Origin: Albimonas donghaensis
GTDB lineage: Bacteria; Pseudomonadota; Alphaproteobacteria; Rhodobacterales; Rhodobacteraceae
Length of the DNA: 64,000 nucleotides
NCBI RefSeq assembly: GCF_900106695.1
Contig: NZ_FNMZ01000008.1
Coordinates: forward strand, 62,001-126,000
Direction of reading: 5' to 3'
The translations under genes and the position numbers were made by a program. The notes below the pieces were generated by a model, which did not search any database, was not told where the DNA came from, and saw only the letters and a list, made by a program, of their open reading frames with translations. Positions 35,025-44,214 of the stretch are shown here, piece by piece (the stretch's first letter is position 1; the number at the start of each line of letters is the position of its first letter).

Positions 35025-35085
35025 AAAGCGCCTCCCTGCGCTGAGCGCCGTGCTTCGCGGGGCGATCGTCCCGTGGAATCGACGC

Positions 35086-35099
35086 TGCAATCGTTTGCA
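35086..35099. promoter_or_regulatory. LacI-family operator 1
   Basis: TGCAATCGTTTGCA is a near-palindrome with a central CG, the hallmark of LacI/GalR operators. It lies 62 nt upstream of the isomerase GTG. Its sequence is the exact reverse complement of operator 2, and the two centres are 32 bp apart, about three helical turns, so both could be bound on one DNA face. Confidence 0.8.
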
Positions 35100-35117
35100 C
35101 GGGAAGGTCGCCGATCC

Positions 35118-35131
35118 TGCAAACGATTGCA
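35118..35131. promoter_or_regulatory. LacI-family operator 2
   Basis: TGCAAACGATTGCA is the mirror copy of operator 1 and lies 64 nt before the LacI start at 35195. The pair is symmetric between the divergent genes, which fits joint repression of the sugar operon and autoregulation of the regulator. Confidence 0.8.
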
Positions 35132-35194
35132 ACACTGGTGTTGGCCGGGCATTGTCCGGAAAGATCAGCGAAAAGGGGGGGCGCGCAGCGGCGG

Positions 35195-36247
35195 ATGGAC
35201 AGGAAACAGGTCACGATCCAGGACGTCGCGCGGGAGGCGGGCGTCTCCACCGCCACGGTCAGCCGCACGCTCTCCAAGCCGACGGTCGTCGCGAAGCCCA
35301 CCCGGCAGGCGGTGCTGCGGGCGGTGCAGAAAACCGGCTACCAGGTCAATCACCTGGCCCGGAACCTGCGGCGGGGACGGACCGGCAGCGTGATCGCGCT
35401 GGCGCCGAACCTGGCCAACCCGTTCTTCAGCCAGATCCTCGCGGGCATGTCCGAAGTGCTCAGCGCGCGCAATTACGGCCTGCTGATCGCCGACACCCAG
35501 ATGGGCCCCGATCCGGACGAGCGCCTGCGCCGCTATCTCGCCGCCGGCGCCGCGGACGGGCTGGTCCTGTTCGACGGCAGCCTGTCGCCCGCCGCGCTGG
35601 ACGTGCCCGGGCGCCCGCCGGTGGTCGCGGCCTGCGAATGGCTGAAGGTGGACCTGCCCTCGATCCGCGTCGACAACGCGATGGGGGCCGAACTGGCGGT
35701 GGCGCATCTCGCGGACCTCGGGCACAGCCGGATCGGGCATGTCACCGGCCCCCGCCGCAACGTGCTGGCGCGCACCCGGCTGGCCGGCTGGCGGGACGCG
35801 ATGACCCGCCGCGGGCTGGACCCGCGCGAGGGCTGGGTCTTCGAGGGCGACTTCTCCATGGACAGCGGGGCGATGGCCGCGCGGCGCTGGCTGGCGGCGC
35901 CGGATCGGCCGACGGCGCTGTTCTTCGCCTCCGACGAAATGGCGGTCGGCTTCCTGGGCGAGGCCCGCCGGGCCGACATCCGGGCGCCGCGCGACGTCTC
36001 GGTGGTCGGCTTCGACAATATCGAGGTGGCGGCCCATCTGGACCCGCCGCTGACCACGATCCGCCAGCCCCGCACGCTGATCGGCCAGCGCGCCGCGGCC
36101 CTGCTGATGGACCTGATCGAAGGCGGCGACGGCGCGGCGTTCGAAAGCATGGTCGAGGTCGATCTCATTCTGCGCGACAGCACCGCCCCGCCGCCGCCGC
36201 CCGCCCCGGCCGGGCAGGCGTCCTCGAAAGCCGCCGGCGCGGCCTGA
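35195..36247 (+). CDS. LacI-family transcriptional regulator
   Basis: This 350-residue repressor starts at ATG 35195 (MDRKQVTIQDVAREAGVSTA); an in-frame GTG at 35138 adds 19 non-conserved residues and would sit just beyond operator 2. The helix-turn-helix is VTIQDVAREAGVSTATVSRTLS followed by the hinge YQVNHLARNLRRGRTG. The effector domain shows IALAPNLANPFFSQILAGM and ASDEMAVGFL. It most likely represses the divergent sugar operon until the imported sugar or a derivative binds. The last ~25 residues are Pro/Ala-rich. An 8-bp stem hairpin follows the stop. Confidence 0.93.
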   Translation: MDRKQVTIQDVAREAGVSTATVSRTLSKPTVVAKPTRQAVLRAVQKTGYQVNHLARNLRRGRTGSVIALAPNLANPFFSQILAGMSEVLSARNYGLLIADTQMGPDPDERLRRYLAAGAADGLVLFDGSLSPAALDVPGRPPVVAACEWLKVDLPSIRVDNAMGAELAVAHLADLGHSRIGHVTGPRRNVLARTRLAGWRDAMTRRGLDPREGWVFEGDFSMDSGAMAARRWLAAPDRPTALFFASDEMAVGFLGEARRADIRAPRDVSVVGFDNIEVAAHLDPPLTTIRQPRTLIGQRAAALLMDLIEGGDGAAFESMVEVDLILRDSTAPPPPPAPAGQASSKAAGAA

Positions 36248-36249
36248 GC

Positions 36250-36270
36250 GGCGGCGCGTTCGGCGCCGCC
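36250..36270. terminator. Hairpin between convergent lacI-type and livF genes
   Basis: GGCGGCGC and GCGCCGCC form an 8-bp stem with a 5-nt loop beginning 3 nt after the regulator stop. It could work for the plus transcript; the minus livF transcript ends 83 nt to the right. No T run follows. Confidence 0.4.
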
Positions 36271-36352
36271 ATCCCGGCTTCCGCGCCTCCGCGCGGCGCC
36301 TTCCCGGTCGCCGGGATCGAGGTTCGCCCGGGGCGCCGGGGCTGCGGGCCGC

Positions 36353-37108
36353 TCAGATGGACAGGTAGCGGTCGGTGATCTCGCGGTTGGCGCGCAGGCC
36401 GTCGATGGTGTCGCGATAGACCACCACGCCCTTGTCGATCACCGCGGCATGGGTGGCGACGTCGAGGCAGAAATGCATGTTCTGCTCCGCCATCAGGATG
36501 GTCACGCCCATTTCACGCAGGGTGGCGATCAGCTTGGCGATCTCCACCACGATGATCGGGGCGAGGCCCTCGGAGGGTTCATCCAGCAGCACCAGGTCGG
36601 GATTGCCCATCAGGGTGCGGGCGATGGTGAGCATCTGCTGCTCGCCGCCCGAGAGCCGCCCCGCCATGCGGGTTCTCATGCCCGCGAGGATGGGAAAGAC
36701 GTCGTAGATCCGCTCCAGCGTCCAGTCGCGGGCGCCCTTGGGGCCCGCCTTGGCGCCGATGGTCAGGTTGTCCTCGACCGAGTGCTCCGGGAACACCTGC
36801 CGGTCCTCGGGCACATAGCCGATGCCGGCGCGGGCGATGTGATGGGTGGCGACGCCGACAAGTTCGCGCCCCGCCAGCCGGACCGCGCCGCGACGGGGCG
36901 GCGCAAGCCCGGCGATGGCCTTGAAGGTGGTGGATTTGCCGGCGCCGTTGCGGCCGAGAAGGGCGACGGTCTCGCCCTCGCCCACCGTCAGCCCGAGACC
37001 GAAGAGAACCTGGCTGGCGCCGTAATAGACGTCCAGCGCCTCAACTTCGAGCAGGGCGCGGGTGGTTGCGTCGGCGGGGGCGGGGGCGTGGGGTTCGGTC
37101 AGGGTCAT
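36353..37108 (-). CDS. livF: LIV-type ABC transporter ATP-binding protein (LivF-like)
   Basis: This 251-residue ATPase is the last gene of the third LIV operon, overlapping livG by ATGA. Walker A GRNGAGKST is near residue 50, the signature LSGGEQQML near 155 and Walker B LVLLDEPSEGL near 175. The N-terminal ~20 residues (Ala/Pro/Thr) are a non-conserved extension. It pairs with the LivG at 37105. Confidence 0.93.
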   Translation of the reverse strand: MTLTEPHAPAPADATTRALLEVEALDVYYGASQVLFGLGLTVGEGETVALLGRNGAGKSTTFKAIAGLAPPRRGAVRLAGRELVGVATHHIARAGIGYVPEDRQVFPEHSVEDNLTIGAKAGPKGARDWTLERIYDVFPILAGMRTRMAGRLSGGEQQMLTIARTLMGNPDLVLLDEPSEGLAPIIVVEIAKLIATLREMGVTILMAEQNMHFCLDVATHAAVIDKGVVVYRDTIDGLRANREITDRYLSI

Positions 37109-37872
37109 CGCGCGTCCTCCGCCACGGCATGGTGGTGGTCTTTTCCGAGATAGGCGTCGATCACGTCCTGGTTGCGCTTGATCTCCTCGGGCGTCCCCTG
37201 GGCCAGCACCTTGCCGTAGCTCAGCACGTTGATCTGCTGGGCGATCTGGAAAACGATGTCCATGTCATGCTCGATGAAGATCATGGTGAGGTCCGAGCCC
37301 TCCCACAACGCGTGCACCTTCTCGATCATCCGCCAGCGCTCCTCCGCCCCCATCCCGGCGGTGGGCTCGTCGAGCAGCAGCACCTTGGGATCGACCGCCA
37401 GCGCCAGCCCGATATCGAGCAGTTTCTGCTCCCCATGCGAGAGATTGCGCGACAGGGCCCCGGCGCGGGACGACAGCCCCAGCGTATCGAGGATCTCGCG
37501 CGCGCGGTCGCGGGCGGCGGGCAGCGGGGCGCGGCGGCGCAGGGTGAAAAGCTCGCCCCGGCGCGCGGTGACGGCGGCGATCAGGCTGTCTTCCATGGTC
37601 ATGTCGGGGAAGATGCTGGCCACCTGGAAGGCCCGGGCCATGCCGCGACGGACGATTTCGAGGCTCGACCGCCCCATCACGTCCTCGCCGTTGAGCACCA
37701 CGCGGCCGCGGTCGGCGCGGATATGGCCGGAGATCAGGTTGAAGAACGTGGTCTTGCCGGCGCCGTTGGGCCCGATGATCGCGGTCAGCGAACTGGCGGG
37801 GAAATCCAGCGTGACGCCGCGCATCGCCTCGACGCCGCCGAAGGACTTGGCGAGATCTTCGATATCGAGCAT
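37105..37872 (-). CDS. livG: LIV-type ABC transporter ATP-binding protein (LivG-like)
   Basis: This 255-residue ATPase starts at ATG 37872, sharing one base with the SDR stop (TGATG). Walker A GPNGAGKTT is near residue 35, the signature LSHGEQKLL near 155 and Walker B VLLLDEPTAGM near 180. The Q-loop AFQVASIF is present. The insertion of an SDR gene between livM and livG is unusual and ties the dehydrogenase to the transported compound. Confidence 0.93.
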   Translation of the reverse strand: MLDIEDLAKSFGGVEAMRGVTLDFPASSLTAIIGPNGAGKTTFFNLISGHIRADRGRVVLNGEDVMGRSSLEIVRRGMARAFQVASIFPDMTMEDSLIAAVTARRGELFTLRRRAPLPAARDRAREILDTLGLSSRAGALSRNLSHGEQKLLDIGLALAVDPKVLLLDEPTAGMGAEERWRMIEKVHALWEGSDLTMIFIEHDMDIVFQIAQQINVLSYGKVLAQGTPEEIKRNQDVIDAYLGKDHHHAVAEDAR

Positions 37873-38666
37873 CAGTTGCCCCGCGCCTCCGGGATCGCCC
37901 CATAGGTGGACCAAGACGGGCCGGACAGCCAGCCGCCATCCACCGGAAGCGTCGCCCCGCTGATCGCGGAGGCCGCGTCGGAGCACAGGAACGCCACCGC
38001 GGAGGCGATCTCCTCCGGGCGCACCAGACGGCCCATCGGGGTCGCGGTCTCGATCCGCGAGACGTCGCGCTCGCCCTTGTCGATGGCGTCGGCGAGCGCG
38101 GGGGTGAGCGTGTAGCCGGGCGAGACCGCGTTGACCCGCACGCCAGAGCGGCCCCATTCGGTGGCGAGGCATTCGGTCATCGAGATCACCGCCGCCTTGG
38201 CCGGGGAATAGGCGTGCAGCGGCATCGACCTCATGCCCGCGACCGAGGCGATATTGACGATCGCCCCCGCCCCGCGCACCGACATCCGCCGCCCCCAGGC
38301 GACGCAGCAGACCCAGACGCCGCGCTGGTCGACATCCACCACCCGGTCCCATTCGGCCATGGTCAGCGCTTCGGGCGACTGGGGGACCTGGATGACGCCG
38401 GCGGAGGTGACGAGAGCCGCCGCCGGCCCCATCTCGGCGTCGAGGCGGGCGGCCAGCGCTTCCACCGCATCCGCGTCGCGCACGTCGAGCGGGGCCGCGA
38501 CATGGCCCGAGCCGGGGAGGCCGGCCGCCGCCGCCTCGGCGCCGGGGAGGTTCACGTCGACCACCGCGACGCGCGCGCCCTGCTGCGCGAGCAGCGTGCA
38601 GCAGGCGGCGCCGATGCCGCTGGCGCCGCCGGTGACGACCACGACGCGGCCCTGGAAATCGTTCAT
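37872..38666 (-). CDS. SDR oxidoreductase embedded in the LIV operon
   Basis: This 264-residue classical SDR starts at ATG 38666 and overlaps livM. It has TGGASGIGAAC near residue 13, an Asp in VVDVN after strand 2 (NAD preference), catalytic Ser in NIASVAGMRS and the YSPAK active site near residue 160. The C-terminus LPVDGGWLSGPS is typical of the family. Tight coupling on both sides means it is made with the transporter. With the upstream Baeyer-Villiger enzyme, it could oxidise an imported alcohol to the ketone that the monooxygenase needs; this is inference. Confidence 0.9.
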   Translation of the reverse strand: MNDFQGRVVVVTGGASGIGAACCTLLAQQGARVAVVDVNLPGAEAAAAGLPGSGHVAAPLDVRDADAVEALAARLDAEMGPAAALVTSAGVIQVPQSPEALTMAEWDRVVDVDQRGVWVCCVAWGRRMSVRGAGAIVNIASVAGMRSMPLHAYSPAKAAVISMTECLATEWGRSGVRVNAVSPGYTLTPALADAIDKGERDVSRIETATPMGRLVRPEEIASAVAFLCSDAASAISGATLPVDGGWLSGPSWSTYGAIPEARGN

Positions 38667-39670
38667 GCTTTCTCTCCCGAAACGGCGGGGGCGGGGTCGG
38701 CGGGGGCGTCCCGACGCTCGCGCCGCGACTGGGCCCAGTCGAGCGCGAAATCCGCGATCCCCCGGCGCAGGCCGAGCACGGCGACGACGATGACGATGCC
38801 CAGCACCAGCCCGTGATGCTCGGTCCAGCCGGTGATGTAGTGGTTGAGGCCCTGCAGCAGCGCCGCCCCCAGCAGCGGGCCGAGGAACACCCGGCTGCCG
38901 CCCAGCATGATCATGAAGATCGCCTGACCCGACATGGTCCAGTAGGCGAATTCCGGATAGGCGCCCGACGCGAAGAGCGCCAGCAGGATCCCCCCGACGG
39001 ACGCGATGGCGCCGGCCAGCACGAAGGCCAGCAGCTTCGCCCAATAGGTGTTCACCCCGAGAAACACCGCGCGCTCCGGGTTGTCGCGGATCATGCGGAG
39101 CGTATGGCCGAAGGGGCTTTGCACGATCTGGCGCAGGATCAGCGCGCAAATCACGAAGACCACCATGCAGAAGGCGTAGAAGGACTCGGGCCCCGAAAGG
39201 TCGATCCCCCAGAACACCGGCCGCGGAATGCCGCCCATCAGCCCCTGGTCGCCGCCGGTCAGCGACACCCAGGTCAGGATGATGGAATGGAACATCATCT
39301 GGAAGGCCAGCGTCAGGAAGGCGAAGTAGATCTCCTTCAACCTTACGCAGATCGCCCCGATCACCAGCGCCATCAGCGCGGTGAACCCGACCGAGAGCAC
39401 GAAGGCGACGGGGACCGAGACCTCGCCCGACTGCATCAGGAGCCCGAAGGAATAGGCGCCCGACGCGAAATAGGCGGCGTGTCCGAAACTGACCAGGCCG
39501 GTATAGCCGGTCAGCAGGTTCAGCGACAACGCCAGCAGCCCGTAGGCCGCGACGTAGATCAGAAAGTCGTTCAGCCCCGCCCCGCCGCCGAAGGCGGGGA
39601 TGAGCAGCAGGAACACCAGCGCCGCGGCGCCGAATCCCAGATCGCGGATCAGACCGGCGCCCATGCTCAC
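38663..39670 (-). CDS. livM: LIV-type ABC transporter permease (LivM-like)
   Basis: This 335-residue permease uses the GTG at 39670 (GTGA overlap with the livH stop, GGAGG 5 nt upstream); an ATG two codons later is the alternative. Core motifs are LSLNLLTGYTGLVSFGHAAY near residue 48 and LGGSRVFLGPLLGAALLQG near residue 265. It ends in a charged cytoplasmic tail rich in Arg and Ala. It forms the channel with the LivH at 39667. Confidence 0.93.
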   Translation of the reverse strand: MSMGAGLIRDLGFGAAALVFLLLIPAFGGGAGLNDFLIYVAAYGLLALSLNLLTGYTGLVSFGHAAYFASGAYSFGLLMQSGEVSVPVAFVLSVGFTALMALVIGAICVRLKEIYFAFLTLAFQMMFHSIILTWVSLTGGDQGLMGGIPRPVFWGIDLSGPESFYAFCMVVFVICALILRQIVQSPFGHTLRMIRDNPERAVFLGVNTYWAKLLAFVLAGAIASVGGILLALFASGAYPEFAYWTMSGQAIFMIMLGGSRVFLGPLLGAALLQGLNHYITGWTEHHGLVLGIVIVVAVLGLRRGIADFALDWAQSRRERRDAPADPAPAVSGEKA

Positions 39671-40566
39671 ACCTGCCTCCCGAACAGACCGGAGGGCCGC
39701 AGGATCAGCACCAGCGCCATCATCACGAACATCGCCCCGTCGACGAAGAGCGGAAAGCCCAGCGACCCGAAGGACCGCGTCAGCCCGATCAGCAGCGAGG
39801 CGACGAAGGCCCCGACGATGGAGCCCATGCCGCCGATGACGGTGACGATGAAGCTCTCGATCAGGATCGACAGCCCCATGCCGGGGGTCAGGGAGCGCAC
39901 CGGGGCGGCCAGCGCGCCGGCGAGCCCGGCCAGCAGCGACCCGACCCCGAAGACCGAAGCGTAGAGCAGCGAGGTGTTCACCCCCAGCGCCCCCACCATC
40001 TGCGGGTTATGCGCCGCGGCCCGCACCAGCTTGCCGAAGCGGGTGCGCGCGATGCCGAGCCACAGGAGCCCGCCGACCACGACCGAAATCCCGATCATGA
40101 AGAGGTAATAGGGCGGCACCGGCCCCCCCGCGATGAAGAGCGGGGGCACAGCGAAGCTCTGCGGCATGCCCATCATCCGGTATTCGGCCCCCCAGATGAT
40201 CTTCACCATGTCGTCGAGGATCAGCACGAAGGCGTAGCAGAGCAGCAGCTGCATCAGCACGTCGCGGCCGTAGATGCGGCTGACGAACAATCGCTCGAAT
40301 ATCGCGCCGAACAGCGCCATGCCCAGCGCCCCGGCGCCCAGCGCGGCGAGGAAGTTGCCAGTCAGCTGATAGGCGGCCAGCGCGAAATAGGCGCCCAGCA
40401 TGTAGAAGGCGCCATGGGCGAAGTTGATCACCCCCAGCACGCCGAAGATCAGCGACAGGCCCGAGGCGACCAGGAACAGAAGCATCCCGATGATCAGTCC
40501 CGTGGACACCTGCGTGACCGCGCAGGCGGGCACGGAGAGACAGCCGAACAGCGCGTCGAGGTCCAT
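39667..40566 (-). CDS. livH: LIV-type ABC transporter permease (LivH-like)
   Basis: This 299-residue permease begins MDLDALFGCLSVPACAVTQV, about 15 residues longer at the N-terminus than the other LivH copies. Core motifs are LSLIFGVLGVINFAHGAFY near residue 37 and VIGGMGSIVGAFVASLLIG near residue 240. It is preceded by a 140-nt gap carrying a hairpin that separates it from the binding-protein gene. Confidence 0.92.
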   Translation of the reverse strand: MDLDALFGCLSVPACAVTQVSTGLIIGMLLFLVASGLSLIFGVLGVINFAHGAFYMLGAYFALAAYQLTGNFLAALGAGALGMALFGAIFERLFVSRIYGRDVLMQLLLCYAFVLILDDMVKIIWGAEYRMMGMPQSFAVPPLFIAGGPVPPYYLFMIGISVVVGGLLWLGIARTRFGKLVRAAAHNPQMVGALGVNTSLLYASVFGVGSLLAGLAGALAAPVRSLTPGMGLSILIESFIVTVIGGMGSIVGAFVASLLIGLTRSFGSLGFPLFVDGAMFVMMALVLILRPSGLFGRQV

Positions 40567-40673
40567 GAATTCTTCCCGATGTGGATCTGGCCGATGAGGA
40601 TCCGGCCGACGAGGGACGAAGCCCCCTGCCCGCCCCGGCGCTCACGGCCGGGACGGGTGGAACAGCGGAAGCG

Positions 40674-40695
40674 CCGGACCCCGCGAAGGGTCCGG
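40674..40695 (-). promoter_or_regulatory. Hairpin between binding-protein and permease genes
   Basis: CCGGACCC and GGGTCCGG form an 8-bp stem with a 6-nt CGCGAA loop 12 nt past the binding-protein stop on the minus strand. The position matches the palindrome at 5965-5998 and the hairpin at 59863-59897, each directly after a binding-protein gene. Expected effect: stabilise the upstream message and lower permease expression. Confidence 0.55.
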
Positions 40696-40706
40696 AGGCG
40701 GTCAGG

Positions 40707-42005
40707 TCAAAGGTAGCCCTGACGCTGCTTCCACTCCTTCTCCATGGTCAGGATCTGCTCCCAGTCGCCGCGCTCCCAGTCCTGGAAGCCCTTGGGCTCG
40801 GGCCGCGAACGGCCCCAGGCGACGGGGTAGTCGATGATCGTGTGATCCTCGGCCCGCATGGTGATGGTCCCGCTCTCGGTGAACGGGCTGTCGACCGTGG
40901 CGCCCGCGACCTCCTGCGCCAGCGCCATGCCGTCGGTGTTCCCGGCCGTCGCGGCCAGCGCCTGGTTGATGAACTGCACGGCGGTGTAAGTCTGCCAGGA
41001 CCAGTTGGTCGGCTCCGTCTCCGAAATCGCGTCGAAGTCCTTGTAGAAGGCCTTGTTCGCGGCGCTGTCCGGGTAATCGGGGTCGTAGCGGAACACCGAA
41101 TGCAGACCCTCGGGCAGCTGCTTGAGCGCGTTGACGATCGGCGGATCGGCGAGCCCGCCGGAGAACCACTGCAGCCCGCCGGCGAAGATCTGGTAGAGGT
41201 TCGCCTGTTCGAGGAACGACACCAGGTCGCCGCCCCAGAGCGCGGAATAGATCGCATCCGGCTGCACCTGCAGGACGCGGGTGACATAGGCGGTGTAGTC
41301 CGGCTCGAACAGCTTGGGCCAGGCTTCGTTGACCACTTCGACGTCCGGGGCGAAGATCGTCAGGTATTCGACGAACTGCGCGGTGTTGTCCCGGCCATAG
41401 GCGTAGTCGGGCGAGCAGGTCATCCACTTCATCAGGCCGTTGGCCTTGGCGAGCTCGGCGGCGTATTTGCCGCCCGCGACCGCGTCATGGATGCCCTGGC
41501 GAGCGGAGCGGAACGCCGTGGGCTTGCGCAGCTTGGGGTCGGCGGTGAGCGCCGAGGTCTCCGAGCAGGTGTGCAGGCAGAGCACGCCCAGGTCGCCCAC
41601 CACCTCGTTGACCGCGAAGGAGCCGGACGAGGCCTCGGCGTCGATGATGATCTCGCAGCCCTCGGTGTTGACCAGGTCGCGGGTGACGCGGGCGGCCTCG
41701 TCGGGCTGGCCCTTGGAGTCGCGGACCACCAGTTCCACTTCGCGGCCGCCGAAGCCGCCCGACGCGTTGAACTGGTTGACGGCGAGCGTGGCGGCGTCGC
41801 GGCTGGACGTGCCGAGGATGGCGACGCGGCCCGACAGGATGGTGGGCATGCCGATGCGCAGCTTGGCGCCGGCGCCGCGGGCGACGAAGGGCGCGCCAAG
41901 CGCGGAAACCGCGACGCCGGCCCCGGCGGCGACCAGCAGCTGGCGCCGGGACGGGGTGAGCGATGACTTGGCGAGAGACGGATTCGGGGCGTTGCTTCGG
42001 GTCAT
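40707..42005 (-). CDS. LIV-type periplasmic substrate-binding protein
   Basis: This 432-residue Peripla_BP_6 protein has AGGGAGG upstream of ATG 42005. The N-terminus carries a twin-arginine motif, SRRQLLVAAGAGVAVSALG, after a ~18-residue n-region, with cleavage near ARG|AGAKLRIGM. Mature features are LRIGMPTILSGRVAILGTSS and CLHTCSETSAL. It differs in length and ligand-pocket region from the two other LIV binding proteins here, so a different ligand is expected. Context (Baeyer-Villiger monooxygenase, acyl-CoA ligase) suggests an alicyclic or aromatic compound; not provable from sequence. Confidence 0.9.
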   Translation of the reverse strand: MTRSNAPNPSLAKSSLTPSRRQLLVAAGAGVAVSALGAPFVARGAGAKLRIGMPTILSGRVAILGTSSRDAATLAVNQFNASGGFGGREVELVVRDSKGQPDEAARVTRDLVNTEGCEIIIDAEASSGSFAVNEVVGDLGVLCLHTCSETSALTADPKLRKPTAFRSARQGIHDAVAGGKYAAELAKANGLMKWMTCSPDYAYGRDNTAQFVEYLTIFAPDVEVVNEAWPKLFEPDYTAYVTRVLQVQPDAIYSALWGGDLVSFLEQANLYQIFAGGLQWFSGGLADPPIVNALKQLPEGLHSVFRYDPDYPDSAANKAFYKDFDAISETEPTNWSWQTYTAVQFINQALAATAGNTDGMALAQEVAGATVDSPFTESGTITMRAEDHTIIDYPVAWGRSRPEPKGFQDWERGDWEQILTMEKEWKQRQGYL

Positions 42006-42190
42006 GAAATCGTTTCCTCCCTGAGGCCGGGCCCGTCGTTATCGCGGTCCCTGGCGCTGCCGCGGAAAGGTTCCGCGGGTCGATCGTTCGGTATCCTGAG
42101 CGTTCGAATGCCGCCGGGTCAAGGGTTTATGTGGCGGGTCGCCGCAACCTCCCAACCCATGGAAACCCCGGCGCGCCGCCCATGCCGAAA

Positions 42191-42220
42191 CGGCGCGGCC
42201 CCCTTGCGGAGGCCGCGCCG
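42191..42220 (-). terminator. Terminator hairpin after the monooxygenase gene
   Basis: CGGCGCGGCC (42191-42200) and GGCCGCGCCG (42211-42220) form a perfect 10-bp stem. On the minus strand it lies 32 nt past the monooxygenase stop and is followed by TTTC. It probably separates the monooxygenase transcript from the LIV operon that starts at 42005. Confidence 0.6.
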
Positions 42221-42251
42221 GGCCAGGCGCGATCCGGTCGCCGCGGGGCGG

Positions 42252-43976
42252 TCAGATGCCCTGGGCGAGCGCCTCGGCGCGGCCGGCTCCGGTCTCGGCG
42301 CCGCCGACCATGGCGGTCAGCACCTCGGGCGGCGCGGCCTCGGGATCGGCCGGGCGGTTGCGCGCGAAACCGGCATAACCGGCGGCGGAGACCGCATCGC
42401 AGATCTCGCGGAAACGGACCATGCCGCCCGCATAGGGCATGAACACCCGCGGCTTGCCCGGCACGTTGGCGCCCAGATACCACGAATGCCCGGCCTCCGG
42501 CAGCAGCGTGGCGTTGGCGGCGTCGTTGACATGGCCCATCCAGGCCTCGGCGGCGGCGGGCTCGGCCTCGATCCGCTCCACGCCCTCGGCGCGCATCGTC
42601 TCGATGCAATCCGCGATCCATTCGACATGCTGCTCGATCGGCACGATCATGTTGGCGAGGACCGAGGGGCTGCCCGGCCCGGTGACGGTGAACAGGTTCG
42701 GATAGCCCGGAACCGCCACCCCCATCCACGTCCGCGGTCCCGCCGCCCAGTCGTCCTTCAGACGCCGCCCGCCGACGCCCTCGAAGTCGATGGCCAGAAG
42801 CGGCCCGGTCATCGCGTCGAAGCCGGTGGCGAAGACGATGACGTCGAGTTCATGGACCTTGCCGGACTCCAGCTCGATCCCCTCCGGAACGATCCGCTTG
42901 ATCGGGTCGGCGCGCACGTCGATCACCGCGACATGGGGCTTGTTGAAGGTGTCGAAATAGTTGGTGTCGATGGGCGGTCGCTTGGCCGCATAGGGGTGGT
43001 CGATGTTCGACAGGACCGCGGCCGTGGCCGGGTCCTTCACGATCTCGCGGATCTTGCCCTTGAGGAACGTCGCCGCGGTGTCGTTGGCGCCCTTGTCGAC
43101 CAGCAGGTCCCCGAACACCGCCCGGAACCGCAGGCCCCCGATCTCCCACGCCTTTTCATAGCGCTGGGCCAGCGTCTCCGCGTCCTGCTCCGCGGCCTTG
43201 TCGGCGGAGATGCGGAACGGATGCGCGTTGGGGGTCGAGCGGACGAGATCCCGGATCTCCTCGAACCGTTCGGTCAGCTCCCGCTTGCGCTCGGGCGACA
43301 GCGGGTGGTTGCGGGCGGGGACGGAGTAGTTGGCGGTGCGCTGGAAGACGGTCAGCGTCTTCGCCGTCTCCGCGATCACCGGGGCGGCCTGGATGCCGGT
43401 CGACCCGGTGCCGACCTGCCCCACGCGCTTGCCGGCGAAGTCCACGCCCTCATGCGGCCAGCGGCCGGTATGGCGCCATTCGCCCTTGAAGGTCTCCAAC
43501 CCCGGAATGTCGGGCACGTTGGCCGAGCTGAGGCAGCCGACCGCGGTGATCAGCCACCGGCAGGTCAGCCGCTCGCCCGCCTTCGTGGTCACCGTCCAGA
43601 GGTTGGTTTTCTCGTCGAAGGCAGCGGCGGCGACGCGCGTTTCCAGCTGGATGTCCCGGCGCAGGTCGAGATGGTCGGCGACATGGTTGAGATAGGCGCG
43701 GATCTCCTCCTGCCCCGGATAGCGCTCGGAATAATCCCAGCTGTCGTGCAGTTCGCGCGAGAAGAAGTAGCGGTAGGAATGGCTTTCGGAATCGCAGCGC
43801 GCGCCCGGGTAGCGGTTCCAGTACCAGGTCCCGCCCACGCCGTCGGCGGCCTCCAGCACGCGGGTCTTCAGTCCCAGCCGGTCGCGCAGCAGGTGGAGCT
43901 GGTAGAGCCCGGCGAACCCGGCCCCCACGATCAGGGCGTCATAGGACGCGGGCGTTCCGTTGGACGCGGTCTCCAT
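42252..43976 (-). CDS. Baeyer-Villiger-type flavin monooxygenase
   Basis: This ~574-residue FAD/NADPH enzyme inserts oxygen next to a ketone to give an ester or lactone. The second Met (43976) is chosen because GGAGG sits ~8 nt before it; the Met two codons earlier is the alternative. The FAD-binding GAGFAG lies at 18-23, the NADP motif GTGSTG near 189-194, and between them the Baeyer-Villiger fingerprint FKGEWRHTGRWP at 163-174 matches FxGxxxHxxxW(P/D). GGTWYWNRYPGARCD near 50 is typical of cyclohexanone-monooxygenase relatives, and the length is right for type I enzymes. It is divergent from an acyl-CoA ligase operon and upstream of a LIV importer. Confidence 0.92.
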   Translation of the reverse strand: METASNGTPASYDALIVGAGFAGLYQLHLLRDRLGLKTRVLEAADGVGGTWYWNRYPGARCDSESHSYRYFFSRELHDSWDYSERYPGQEEIRAYLNHVADHLDLRRDIQLETRVAAAAFDEKTNLWTVTTKAGERLTCRWLITAVGCLSSANVPDIPGLETFKGEWRHTGRWPHEGVDFAGKRVGQVGTGSTGIQAAPVIAETAKTLTVFQRTANYSVPARNHPLSPERKRELTERFEEIRDLVRSTPNAHPFRISADKAAEQDAETLAQRYEKAWEIGGLRFRAVFGDLLVDKGANDTAATFLKGKIREIVKDPATAAVLSNIDHPYAAKRPPIDTNYFDTFNKPHVAVIDVRADPIKRIVPEGIELESGKVHELDVIVFATGFDAMTGPLLAIDFEGVGGRRLKDDWAAGPRTWMGVAVPGYPNLFTVTGPGSPSVLANMIVPIEQHVEWIADCIETMRAEGVERIEAEPAAAEAWMGHVNDAANATLLPEAGHSWYLGANVPGKPRVFMPYAGGMVRFREICDAVSAAGYAGFARNRPADPEAAPPEVLTAMVGGAETGAGRAEALAQGI

Positions 43977-44214
43977 CGGCATTTCCTCCCCATCGCGCCT
44001 TTGCGGCGGCTAGTTGCGGTCCCGGCGCGCGGGACTCGCCGCGGAGTGTCGGACAACACCGGCCCGAATTGCAAGTCTCGCTTACGATCCTCCGCGCCGT
44101 CCCCCCGGCGCTCGCCCCCCCGCCCCCTCCGGCGTCGCCCATTGCCTCGGGCCGCGCGCGGGGGCAGGCTGGCCGCCTGAAGAGCCCGCGATCAGACGGG
44201 CCGGGGAGGAAACG
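43977..44214. promoter_or_regulatory. Divergent promoter region, monooxygenase / acyl-CoA ligase
   Basis: These 238 bp separate divergent genes and must hold both promoters. A short dyad, TGTC-G-GACA at 44047-44055, lies near the middle and could bind a shared regulator; no regulator gene is adjacent. Ribosome sites GGGGAGG (minus) and GGGGAGGAAACG (plus) close the two ends. Confidence 0.4.
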
